Shown here: positions 36,326 through 48,700 of the stretch, in pieces
Layout of the letters: the number at the start of each line of letters is the position of its first letter
Position numbering within the stretch: position 1 is the first letter of the stretch
Source: Brachycybe producta
Lineage: Eukaryota; Arthropoda; Diplopoda; Playtdesmida; Andrognathidae
DNA length: 64,000 nt
NCBI GenBank assembly: GCA_036925085.1
Contig: JAUPFP010000047.1
Location: forward strand, 611,501 to 675,500
Direction of reading: 5' to 3'
Made by a program: the position numbers and the translations under genes
Notes under the pieces: model-generated
Seen by the model: the letters and a program-made list of their open reading frames with translations, nothing else
Database searches by the model: none
Told to the model about the DNA's origin: nothing

Positions 36326-36529
36326 TAGGCTTGCCACCTGTGGAGGACAGCTCTCCATTCGAAAGAACTGTGCTCCGGTCAGGACCATTCTCCACGAACG
36401 TATTTTAAGTTTTTGTACAAGTTATTGTGTGGAGGACATGTTTGTCTTCGTGGAGGACGGTCCTGGTCGGAGGACATTTCCTCCGAATGGAGGACTGTCC
36501 TCCACAAAGGAGGAAAGGTGGCAAGCCTA
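36326..36529. mobile_element. 204-bp hAT-like MITE, perfect ends and target duplication
   Basis: Inverted ends taggcttgccacct and aggtggcaagccta are identical over 14 bp, flanked by a perfect 8-bp repeat gtcaagag (36318-36325, 36530-36537). The interior is built from ggaggac/gtcctcc blocks in both orientations. The perfect ends suggest a fairly recent insertion. The ORFs 36201-36395 and 36222-36530 are by-products. Confidence 0.85.
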
Positions 36530-36539
36530 GTCAAGAGAC

Positions 36540-37974
36540 TCAAGATTTCAATAACAAAAATTGAAATATTTTTTTAGAAACATTTTAATATTTTAAGTAT
36601 TGAATAGGATATGAAATCTTTGTAGGCCTATTGTTGCAACGTCGAAGGTGGTTTAAATAAAACTGTACATTTTGCCTGGAAATGCCAGTAAATATGCACT
36701 TCATATAAAAATAAGTGTGACATACATGTTTTGCGATAGAAGAATGTTATTATTATCTTAAGAACCCTTCGCTCTACAAATCAGTTCCTGGAAATATTTT
36801 CCACTTGAATCCATTTTATAAGTGGCGATGACAGCGCCCTCTTGTCACGCGTTGAAATGCCGCCATCTTGTAAACTATTTGATGCATAAAATTGAGACAT
36901 ATTAGGAAAACGGTTTGAACAATTTTTTTCTTGTAATGAGAAACATTTTTAAAAAATAATTTAATTTCCTTTAAGAAATGTAATCATTAGAGGCCATCTT
37001 GAGGTTTTTTTTATTGACCTCTTCACGATTCCATTCATTTTAAATTATTATTATTTCTTTTATTATTACGTAACCTTTTTTTTTCTTTCTTCCTTATAAA
37101 TGTGAATGTTATTTTGTTTATGATTATTTGGCCATGTGGAACTTGAATTCACATCTCTTTCAAGTTCTACTACAGCACACAACATTCAGGAAGAAGAAGA
37201 ATAAGAAGAAGGGTGAATTTGAAATAAGTTAATATTATTAAATAACCAATGGCATTAATTGTGAATGGCTGTGAAATTTGGAAAATGATTTTCTTATGAT
37301 TAAAATAACTACACACTTCTTCCATAAAGAATCCCCATTCTCTTTCTACAATATAAAGGGGAGAGGGGGGGGGGGGGGGGTTGGAGGGCAGAAATAATCG
37401 TGAGATCGATGATGGAGAGAGAAAAAAAAAAGTGCACCAATGGTTGTCATTCGTGACGTCATATTTCGATTTGTGCGATGATGTTCTTATTTTATGTGTA
37501 GTAGTAGTAGTAGTAGTAGTGTTTTCTCTTTTTGTTTCTCGTTCTCTCTCTCTTTTTCCATCCTTTCCCGTCCACATCCTTCCTCCATTCTGGTTCTGGT
37601 GGTTGGTGCTGCTGATTCATTGCATTTTAAAGGTGAAGCCATAATCATCATCATCAGCACAACTCAGCACAAGAGTGAGAAAGACGCTCGAATTTGAATG
37701 TAGAAATATGCTCCTTGCTGCTCAGTCTGCATTTTTTTTATTTTGAAAGTGGTTCATTTGGATTTCTAATATATAATTAACATGTTATAATGATTTAAGA
37801 GAAACGCGTGTTTTTTTTTTTTCAGTGTGAGATTTTAGTTCAAGAGTTTCCATGTAAAATTGTGTGTAACATGGGTTGTGTTTATTAATTATTAATGTGG
37901 AAATGGCCTAATGTGTGTATCTTGAGTAACTGTGTGTGTGTCACCACCAGTGTGTTTGTTTGTCTTAAATCTAA
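36540..37974. other. region upstream of the RhoGAP first coding exon
   Basis: AT-rich, with a G run at 37366-37380, (TAG)n at 37497-37520 and purine/pyrimidine tracts. It may contain 5' UTR and promoter; no specific core element could be named. The opposing ORFs at 37170-37644 are low-complexity. Confidence 0.4.
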
Positions 37975-38230
37975 ATGGAGAATTCGTTGAGATCCTCCTT
38001 TTCCTCCTCGAAATCATCGCTCGATTCTTGTGGTTCGTCATCATCGTCATCAACATCACTGCAGCAGCGTTGTCATCATAAGGTGCAAAAACAACAAGAT
38101 AATTGCAGGAGTGTAGAAGAATTAAAAAAGGGAGGAGGTGGTGGAGGACTAGGATCAGGATCACAATCAATATTAGGTGATTCAAATAGGGACGTTCACG
38201 AGGATGAAGTCAACTCCTCCTCATCACCAG
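37975..38230 (+). CDS. probable first coding exon of the RhoGAP gene
   Basis: Opens with ATG and encodes a Ser-rich N-terminus (MENSLRSSFSSSKSSLDSCG...), then a Gly-rich stretch and an acidic VHEDEVNSSSSPG. Donor candidates at 38177 (ttag then gtgatt) and 38231 (ccag then gtgcag) both leave phase 1, exactly what the next exon at 42762 needs. Beyond 38231 the ORF runs on into hydrophobic low-complexity sequence that looks intronic. Related vertebrate proteins also have long, poorly conserved N-termini. The link to the downstream exons is inference from phase and position; the alternative is a start at ATG 42770. Confidence 0.45.
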
Positions 38231-41200
38231 GTGCAGTAGTTGAGAAAGCGAAAAACAAAAAACTTCCTGGTGCATTTCTCTTAAAGGGGGGGGGGGGTGA
38301 TTGCTTTTTAGGTAGACACCCACATATGAGCCCGTGGTCCCTTTCTGTAATTTGCTTTTTTGTTTTGTATTTTTGTTGTTGTGTGTGTTGCGTGCTTGTA
38401 ATGGGTCTCAAAGGGTTGGGTTTGTCTCTTTTTTCTATTTGTCTTTATCTCTTTCGTGCATGCAAAAAAATTGAAAAAAAAAGGAACCATTTTCTATTTG
38501 GCATTGGATGTCATTGACCGAATAGACTTGTATTTGCTCATGCGCACTGTAACACTGTGTGTGTTTTTTCTTCTTCCGATTTTCTTCTTCTGAGCCGATG
38601 AGAAGCCATATTGTTTAAAATCGACAAATTTTCTTGTCTGGTTTTTGAGAGAGGGAAAACGGCGATCGATTCGAAATACACATTTTTATTAATTATACTG
38701 AAAGTACGTTGTAATAATTGTTATAAAATGATTTTTTTAAAACAATTCGTGATTCATAGGGAGAGAAAACAACCACAACTTAATATAATTAGTCATACAA
38801 AATATGAAAGAAATATTAAAAAGTTAAAATATTGAAATAACAAGTAAATGAACGAAGAATGTACTTTGGTGACACAAAAACAATTAGACGCGGGGTCGGG
38901 AGAATATTTGAAATCTGCAAATGCGGGCAATATTTTGTGTTTTTTTGTATACATAGTTTAAATTTAGAGTACGCGGGTACATGTGTGCGATTTAAAAAAA
39001 AAAATTACGAAGATAACACAAATTTATATTGAACCGCGCAAAATAAAAGTTAATACTTATTGTAAGGCAATAATTAGAAATATAGTGTAATTTTAATTTT
39101 GTTTGCTACCATTGGATAAGTGACGATCACATTGGCAATATTTAAAGCAAGATTCACTGCAGTAATGTGTTCTTGAATTTATTGCAATTGCCAATGTCAT
39201 AAATACTCTTGCAAGACTTCAAAATGGTTTCTTGCTCACTGTCTTACAGAAAACTGATGTTTTTTGTTGTTGTTGCAAGAAACTGTGCAAGATTCACAGC
39301 AATTATGACGAGATAACAAGAAAGGATCTGTAATTAGTTAATATAATATCTATGGTTATTTTAACTTATTTACAAACAAAAGTGAGAAGTGTAAGCATAG
39401 CTGGCCAGGTAGAAATCGCAACAATCCTTTAGTATTTGAATACGTCTACTTAACATCTGTGGATTTAGGAATGCATCTCACCAGCAGTTGGAAATAGCGT
39501 TTTTAAAGGTTAAATGCATCGATCAAACTATAGTGTAACTTTTTTTTTTATTAAGAAAAGGTCAACGCTGCTAGTATGTTGTTGTTGTTTCAGTTAGTCG
39601 AATTTGTTCTTCATTGAATGATAAATGAAATTTAGCTTGTCTCTGATGACCTTTAAGGGTGTGTCTATAAAGTTTTGATTATATTGTAGGTATCGACTTT
39701 TTTTGCGAGTGATTCAAGCTGTCTAAAAGAAGCCATACAGGATTAAAAGCACCACTGGATGACGCTCTGATGAGTGCATGTTTTGAGCGGTCGATTTTCG
39801 GTTACCAACTTGTGGCACTAATTTATTTTTCTTTTGTGGAACTAGCCTTAATAGCGTGTAGTGGGGAAGATACGTTTGGCATTTACAGTTAATGTTCATA
39901 CAGATGAGTCAGTAGTGATCTCATATGAAGTTAACATAATGTGTTGTCAGATTTCTTAGAAATTTTAGCATTAATTTTGAAAATTTGTGTTAAAAGAGAC
40001 AAGTAAGCAGTATATTACACGCTAGTAAATGCATGTGGGCAAGTGGCAGCTAATATACATATTACAAGTAATAATCCAATGATGTCTTGATCATAAATTA
40101 CTTCTTGTAAATTGTTGTTACTTCGCATACGTTTTACTTGGTAGAGTGAATGTAAACTGGATTGCGTTCTGAAATTGCACCAACAAGTAAAGGGAATACA
40201 GGCATACATTGGTTTATGCTGTTTAAATCCATACTATCAACCAACATCAGCCAACGTATTTACTACTGCGGAGATGCGGATAAGTATCTGTATCTCTAGC
40301 TACAGACGTGGACTTTATCGTTGATTTAGCTAGAGATACGGATACCTATCCGGATATAGGCAGTTGTGACTATGGTCATGTCTGGTATTAATCTCCTTTT
40401 TTCTTTGTTCAACACTTGTTGTTGGAACAATGACGAAGTCTCTCGCTAGTCGCTTCCATAGTTTCTACAAGTTGCATGTCACATTAGAGGTTTTGTTACA
40501 TCAAAGTAGCACTGAATGTTTCTAACGTGATATTTTTTTTTTGAAAGTGTTTTGTCACCAGTGTCAAAACCAAGGTAACTAACTATAAAGAGGTAACTGA
40601 ACTAAGAGCTCTTCCTATGGAGCATTTTGTGCGATATCTGAGTGTGGCCAAACAGATAGCGCAAACTGTACTTAATGCTTCAGTTAGAATACGATTCAAT
40701 GAACATACAAAAAAATGGATGACATTTTAAGCAAATGACTAAAAAAAGCGGACGATTTCTTTCTAACATGGAGTTGCTTTACCTTTATAAATTTATCTTG
40801 GTCCAAACACTTTTTAATTGTCTTTTGATACACTTCCAAGTGACACATTTAAAAAAAATATGTTCCCTTTGAGGTTTGAGGGACATTTTTTTTTGGACGT
40901 AAAGTTGCATTTATTTAGTGATTCATTTGGTTAGATTTATTCATGATTTCGTTTTGAATATTATGCAAGGTAACGCGAGAGTATGAGCGGGATAATAATA
41001 ATAATGAGGGTGATGTCATTTTATCAAAGTCCGTTTATGCAACAATTGTTTTTTTTTTGTTTTTTTCGGCGCAATAATAATAATATATGAACACATTCTG
41101 TATTCTGGGGGGGGGGGAGAGGTAAGTGGGACAATATTTTGTTAACTATTTCACTTTTAAATGAATACCTTATTTTAATTTTTTTTGTGTAAAAGTTATT

Positions 41201-42761
41201 GTTATTGTTACAGATGAAAGAACAAAAACAGAATTTATTGAATGACATTTAAGAAAATAATATATATACCTTGTAGGCGTGAACAATTTTTATTATTATT
41301 GCTTCACTCAACTCGTTAATGTCGTTTTGGTTGGTTGATCTCACCGCAGTGTTGTTTCCAAAAAGTGACCCTGAGTTTGGACGCAATTTCTATTTATTTA
41401 ACGCCCACCTAATTCAATGATGGACGCTGACAGTGTCCTTCTCTCGCTCTCTGTGTCTGTTTGTTTGTTTGTTTGTGTCCAGTTAGATTAGAACGTTAAG
41501 TTTTCAGAACTAAGTGAACAACTTAAGTAAACGGTGCACGTAAATTGTCGAAACTTTGAATAGACAATTCAAGAAATAAGTTTTGTTTACTGTATGATGT
41601 TTGTAGTGAAGCAAAATAAAGCACGGGAGTGTTCGTTATAACTTGTAAAAAGGAGCTAAACGGCCGAAACTGATCAAGAGCTTAAATTAATCCAGCTTGA
41701 AATTGGATCAAGAGCTAAACAGTATAATTTATCAAGGGCTAAACGAATCAACAGTATATTATTTATCGAGAGCTAAACAAAACAATAGTTAACAAACAAA
41801 AATTAAAATTTTTTCTTAACTAATCAAGAGTTAAAATTTAGCAACGGCTAAACTGATCAAGAGTTAAAATTTAGCAACGGCTAAACTGATCAAGAGTTAA
41901 AATTTAGCAACGGCTAAACTGATCAAGAGTTAAAATTTAGCAACGGCTAAACTGATCAAGAGTTAAACGGGTTAAGTGTTAAATTGATCAAGAACTAAAA
42001 AAAAATCGAGATTTAAATTAATCCATGGCTAAAGTAAACAAAAATGCCATAAGTTGTTGTTCGCAATGAACAATAATTCATTGGAAGTAACTGACAATTA
42101 AGTTACTTTTTTAGTTTATAACAAACAGTAATTCCCATTGACATATAATGGAGTTTGGTGCCTGTCATTGACATTCTTTCAACTATCGTACTATTTATTG
42201 TTCATTTAGTACAATACTTCTTCACACAATATGTTCACCATCAATGTGTCGATGATAATGATTGAAGTTCGAACGACCGTCATTTTTGAATTGTAGCAAC
42301 CGGATGATGTGATTGGTGGTTATTCCTGCATCTCAATATCATCATCATCATCATCATATGCAATCATTATTATCAGAACGTCATTTTTTAATATTCATGG
42401 CGTGGCACTATATTTTTGGGTTCTTTTTTTCGTTTCACTTGTTTGATGATGGGGTTTCATTGGGAACGAGACTTTCTCTCTCGAAATAACCACGAAGACT
42501 TGAAAGTGGTGTTTGAACAGTAGCAATTAAGGTACAATTAAACTGTCTCAGGTGTTGAACATTTTTTCTTCGTCTGCGCAACAACCAGAAATGGTGGCGA
42601 GCAATGCCTTTCGGCGCTTAATTGTTTCTATTTTTACCTCTTTGAAAGAGGTTGAAACCGGAAGTTTTCAACTGGGATTGTTTTTTTTTTAAATTCAATT
42701 TTTCTATATGTTTTTTTTTTGAGCCAGATATTTAGATTATTTTTTTTTCTCGTTCTTGTAG
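38231..42761. other. first intron of the RhoGAP gene
   Basis: No exon recognised. It includes a hairpin at 40275-40357 (ggataagtatctgtatctct against agagatacggatacctatcc), a dispersed repeat at 40636-40806 shared with 51518-51730, and a degenerate satellite at 41640-42030. Confidence 0.45.
41819..41973. repeat. 33-bp tandem repeat inside a wider degenerate array
   Basis: Four near-identical units of ctgatcaagagttaaaattt followed by agcaacggctaaa. Flanking sequence from 41640 to 42030 repeats decayed forms (gatcaagagctaaac). There are no spacers, so it is not CRISPR. Confidence 0.9.
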
Positions 42762-45700
42762 TTCACAAGATGCTGGAAGTTCAAAGTCTGTACAAACCTG
42801 CACCTTCTCACCAACCGACTGCGAAACGTCGTAGATTACGTCTGACGAGTGTGCCTCTCGTGGATTTGCGGTGAGGGAGATCCGACAAGTGTCTCACGAC
42901 CTTCTATTAATAACACTTGTTTTTTACCTTCTTTTCTCTCTCTCTGATCGTTTTTTAAATTGTGTATAATTTGGATTTTTTTTTTGTTTGTAAATTATGA
43001 TTTGTAATTTCAGGGCTCCTCAGGACGAGAGTAGTCTCGATGGTGTCGACTTGTACGGTTCTCTGAACTCTCCTCCGAGGTCTCTACTCTTCGATGCGGA
43101 CTCGGGATCACTTTCAAACAAGGTAAACTTCAAAGTTTCATGCTCTGCAGTTTAGAGAATTAAAGTCATTTAAGATTTGAGTTTAATCTTTTAATCACGT
43201 GTTTGTCAACCTCTGAATGTTTTGAATTTTAAAAGCAAAATGAAGATGAATTTAAAATATGTTTTAAAAACTAGAAGAGTAAGTGAATCGGTTAAGGTTA
43301 TTGTCATGTTCTTTAGTTAAAAAAAAAAAAAAAAAAAAAAAAGGAAATTTTTATGGGAAAAATAATGAACTGTATTATTGTAGCCTACGTTTTCTCCGTT
43401 ATGTCGTTCTGATATTGTTGGTTTCTAAAGCCGTTTGAAGTTTTTCTTAATGTTGCTTTTGAAATGCACCGTAAGTGGTCTTCTATGGACTATGGACGTG
43501 TTTTCCCTATGCAAGAGAGACTCCGGCGTCCACCTGCTGCATGACTCCGTAGATGCCATGGTGACGCTTAATGAAAATTTAAAGTTTCTCTAAAACGTGG
43601 TCTCGATGCTAGCTACCGTTATGTCTCTCTTAAAACTTGTGTGGTGAATACTAGTTGAATTTTCAATACCTTTTCGAATGTTGTGGCCAGAATTGAACTT
43701 TTTTAATATTTTAAAAAAGGTCCGTTCTGCTAACCACCTTTCGTTAGTTAGGAACGTCTTTCAGTTTTAAGAAAAAATGTTTGTATTTAGTATGTTCTTT
43801 GTGTAATGAGGAATTTCCATGATGTTTCAAATTTCCGTTCGGTTGCTAAAGCCAATTGAGCAAGTTTGGAACCGCAAAATCGACCATATTGCAGTCTTTT
43901 GTATCGATTAGCAAAACGGTTAGATCTGAACTGCACGTTCTTTTATTTCTGGATTTAGTCAACAACAGTGTGGCTTTACGTGCATATATGTGATGTGACC
44001 CCTATTTGTCAATCCATAAGTAAAAGAATGTATGGAAAGCGTTTCATTGACCCTCTATAAACTATTAAGAGCTTAAGAGAGACTCCAGAGTTTCACGTGC
44101 CATTGAGACACGGTCAATTTTAAAGTTTAAAAGTTGCCTAAATAGCTGTAGCAACTAAACGGCAATTCCAAACATCATGAATTTACCAAATTTTTCTTAA
44201 AGCTGAAATATCTAAAATGGGTGAAGCAAATTAGCATAATTAAAAAAAAAACTTTAAATATTGCGACTTCAATTATCGTTGAAATTCAGCATAAAGGCAT
44301 TAAAGGTGGCTGGAATCGAGACCATGTTTTTAGAAGCATCGAATTTCACTTAACGTTGCGTCTATGGAGTCGTGCACACTGGAGTGTGTTAATCTCACAA
44401 TCCAATGATGTTTGGTTGTTGGCAACATGAAGTTTTCAGTGATATTGTTTTATAGCCAGTGTTTAGTGAAGTCTTTCTTCAGTGGCAAAGCTACTGTGTT
44501 GGTTAGTTATCTTCATGCAATTCAAAAATGTTAATCCGTTTACTAATCGTTGCGCTTATTTTCATGATTTTATAACTTTGCCTAAAGCCTCGTTTTCACC
44601 ACGATAGTTCTTTCATGAGAATAGCTGTCATGAAATTCACTCTCATGATAGCAACTGTCTACATGTCTTGAAGTAACGTGATAAGTTCTGTCATGACAGT
44701 GTGACGTCTACTTCACGGATACTGAGTCAACAACAGTGTTGCCTCTCTGTCTCCAGAAGCCAAATTTCCCTACAAGCGGTCACTCTACAACAATTACCAT
44801 TGCGACAATACTATCAACTATCTAGTCAAACGTGATAGTGACTATCATGTGGTCTTCACAATGATAGTTCTCGCGATAGTTGCTCTCATGACAGCAACTA
44901 TCGTGAAAACCAGGCTTTTAAGAAATTGTTTCTTGAAAACGCCTACAACTTTAAATTTGTTTATGAAGAGTGACCACATTTTCTGATTTTAGTAAGGCTC
45001 ACCCTGTATACACTGCACCAAATTTTGCAATTTGTCATAAGAGGTTGGAAAAGAGGAATTTTGCAGTTTTTTTTATTCAGCTTGCGTCGTCCGATTGCTA
45101 GAGAAAGTGAGAGTACGAGAGAGAGGAACATTATCTATCATGCTCTCTCTGGAACACAGTATGTGAATTGTAATTGCGCCGTTGCATTTTTTGCAGTAGC
45201 ACTTGCTCTATAATATAATTTTCCTGCTGCGCTAACTTCATTGACAACTAACTCACTTCCTTTCTCTCTATTTCAATAATCTACGCTTGTATGTTTCGCA
45301 TTGTCGTCTCGTTGTCCGTTTCAGTCTTGTTATGGCTGTCATTTCGAGAAGCTGCCATTGTCGCCACGTAACTAGTTATTATATTCAGGCAGTTTCTTCT
45401 TCGAAAGCTTCTAAATTATTAGCATTCGTAAGATCTATTCCGTTATGCCGAGTGGCTGCGGTGATTTCGGTCTCGGATGTGTAAGTATGTTACGATTTCT
45501 CTCTCTTCGTCTCCTTCCTCTTAGGCACACACTCAATCTCTCGTTTGTGAGAAAATCAATATTAGGCATCCGTATATATCTCGTAAACCAGGAGAATAGT
45601 GGCGAAAATGACTTCGCTTCTCGTTTTCTCTTTTTTTCGTCGACGCCATAACCATTGCTCGATGAGTAGGGGGTGGTTTTTATTCGTCAATGATGATGAT

Positions 45701-48700
45701 GATGAATTTACCCCTAGTTTTTTGTTGTTGTAAGGGGGTGAGTTGTAAATTAATGCATGAATAAAAGGGGAAAGAATAGAAAAAAGGGAGGGTTATTCTG
45801 TCTCGAATGTTTAAAACAGCGACCAGTTTGATGTTCAATCGATTATATTTGACGTCAACAGCCAATAACAATGGTAAATTACAAGTTTTATTCTCATTTT
45901 TAGCGGGTTCTCTTTAGCAATTAAAGATTACATTTAGTGTGAGTCACAGTTGTTAACCCACCCGAAATCCCTCCCATCTTTTTTGCAGTTTACTCCTCCT
46001 CCTCCTCCTCCTCAATGACTCTATGTCCCCATTCACAGGATGACAATTTATGTAATTATGGTGTATTTTCATTCTTTTGCATTTTGATTGTCGTCATTAA
46101 AAATTACATCAACCCGACAATCTCTGCTTTTGAATTATTTTATGCAACTTCTTTACTGCACAGTGGAGACCAATTGTTATATTTTAAATTTCGGTGGGAA
46201 CCAAATTTAAAAGAAGCGTCTGGTTATTATTAATCGAATAGAGATTGCCTTTGAGGCGTTTTGCTTCATAAACTCGCCTGTGAATAAATAATATTAAAGG
46301 ATTTGTCTGCTATTTAAAGTAGGTTTCTTATTAATGATTTCCATGGCAACAGGTGTGGCGTTCTTAATATTATTATAAGTTTTGCATTTGTGTTAAAAGC
46401 AGTTAGTTATATAATTAAATTTCACTTATGTTTTAAAACAATTTTTAAAAGCTCAGTAAGTTATAATCATTTCGTAACACCTGGCGTTTCTAATTCATAC
46501 TTGAATGGCAGGTGGTTATGCTGCTGAAAACTTGAAATGCGGAATAATTTACTGACAAGTAAATTATTTCTCACAAAAATTTTAGAAAAATTTTTTTTTT
46601 TGAGAAGTGTGTTAAATGTGTTTCGTTTTGCAAATAAAATACTAAATTTAGTTTAAAAAAAAAACGTACGTACAAGTTTTCTCATAATATCTTTATATAT
46701 TGTGAGACACCTTGTACGCATGTTTTGAAAAAAAAAAACAATCAGGATTCCTTATTTGTGAGGTAATTTCAGGTAATGTTTGAAAGTTTAGTACACATAC
46801 ATTATGTTTGCTGTTGATTGCATGGAATACTTTTAACAGTTTCAACGAGAAATACTTAACTACCTTCAGGTTACTAACTATTACTTAACATGTCTTCATG
46901 CAAAATGAAACATTTTGACCGGATGTTAAGAACGATTTATTTGTATGAAGTTTAGGTAGGGAGTGAGAACATGCCTTATACGTTAATACTTTACTTAACC
47001 CGCATTCTAGCATTGGCATCAATGGTTTTTATGTCGTAATAAACAAGAGTTAACTCAGTTATTGTTTGGAAAATCCAAGTACTAAGATTAGAGCTCGTAC
47101 TAATGGAACAAACATTGCTGTGTACTAATAGCGTAATGAAACCGTGGCAGGGGAGGTTTTTGTCTCAAGTAAGTTAGCCGATACATTTAATTTTTGTTGA
47201 GGTTCAAGGTTGTAGTACACGGCACATTTTGTATATTAAGATTTTCCTGATTTTGAAAGCGTTGTAAGAAAACAAGAAATGGATAACTAGAAATAAAAAT
47301 AAAAGCACTTCACAAATTATTTTCATTAGTTTTTTCCATTATAATCTCTCAGCTTTGAATCTAAATACTATTATACTAATCCTCAATACTAGTTAACTGG
47401 AAACAAGGTAGACGTGGTACGTGCGCATTTTGTGAAAATTTCATTCCTCATTCTGTGAAAAATTGAGCGCGCTCACAATCCGCCATTATGTTTGAATGCT
47501 AAATTTGTTTTGACATAGGAAGTTGACCATTCAGTAATATCGTTAACCTCATTGTGTCACTGCAGTTGAGTTTACTTGATTGCCAAGAAATTTAACCATG
47601 GTTAATCTAACCACATTTGTTTCCACTAGAAAGTTAACTGTGGTTTACTATTTAACGACAGTTAATTTGTGTAGTGGAAACGAGGTGTAATAGTAGTAAC
47701 TATTATAAAGATGTTATTTAGAGGGTGCTGTGAACGGGAGGAGTTATGTTTTTGGGGATTCATTATTGCATGGGGATTTCTATTGGATACGTTAACACTG
47801 CTTTTGAATTAAATTATTCCTCTTGTTATAGGCCCTCTGGGCTGCTTGCAGAGTAATTATTCAAATTCAAAACTTGTTGTTAACTATTTGAAGTTAGTGA
47901 CACTTATCAAGGTGTGTGGATAAATGACAGAATGACAAACTGCCTTTGATACGAGCTTATCTGTTATCTACTACACGGGAGTACTTGTCATAAAAGAAGT
48001 CTAGATAACAGTACTCCTCCGCAGGCTGCATGCCCAATTTTTTTTAATGTTAATACTGTATATCATGTGTGGAGCCTGCGGAGGAGTACTTATTATCGAC
48101 ACTTCTTTTGCGGCAAAGTACTGATGTGTAGTAATTCCACTAATTTATGTTACCGGTTAGTCGTTAGTTGCGAATTGACCGACGGTCATCACGTAGAGGT
48201 AAACTAATAAAAACAAGGCCAGCATATATTAGTACAGTAATACTTTTGAAATAAAATGTGACTAATGATTTTTAATTTTTAATCAACTTATTTTGCGAAT
48301 TTTGTTCCATTCATTATTTTCTTTCATTTCAGAGTGGCGTTTGTTCAATGTCCGAAAGTATGGACAGCCAGAGGTTGGGTTCTTCCAGAATTAGACACAT
48401 GAACAGGTAATATATACAGTATAAACATCCAACTTGATAAGTTGTTATTGAATTTTTTTTAAGGCAACGTTTGTAACATTTTTTTTTTTTTTTATTTTTT
48501 TTTTAAAACAAGTTCCTGGGAGACGGAATCTCGATTTCCAAAGTTGAACGAATGCGCTCACTTTCACTATGAATTCGTCGAACTCGGTCCGATCAGTGTA
48601 GGCAAACTTTCTCGATGTTATCTTGCGTGTAGTTTTTCTTTTCTTTCTTTAGTAATGTTTTTTTGCAAATGTTAGGTGTGTTTGTACGAGGAAACTCAGG

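Noticed and set aside
38231-38517. Extension of the first RhoGAP ORF into a hydrophobic Cys/Phe/Leu segment (possible membrane anchor)
   Set aside because: It follows two usable donors, is low-complexity, includes a G run, and has no counterpart in the RhoGAP family; read as intron.
41819-41973. Regular 33-bp direct repeats suggestive of CRISPR
   Set aside because: Units are contiguous without unique spacers and lie in an animal intron.
45025-45651. Three overlapping + strand ORFs with Ser/Arg-rich sequence
   Set aside because: Inside a RhoGAP intron, not splice-compatible with neighbouring exons, and without family resemblance.
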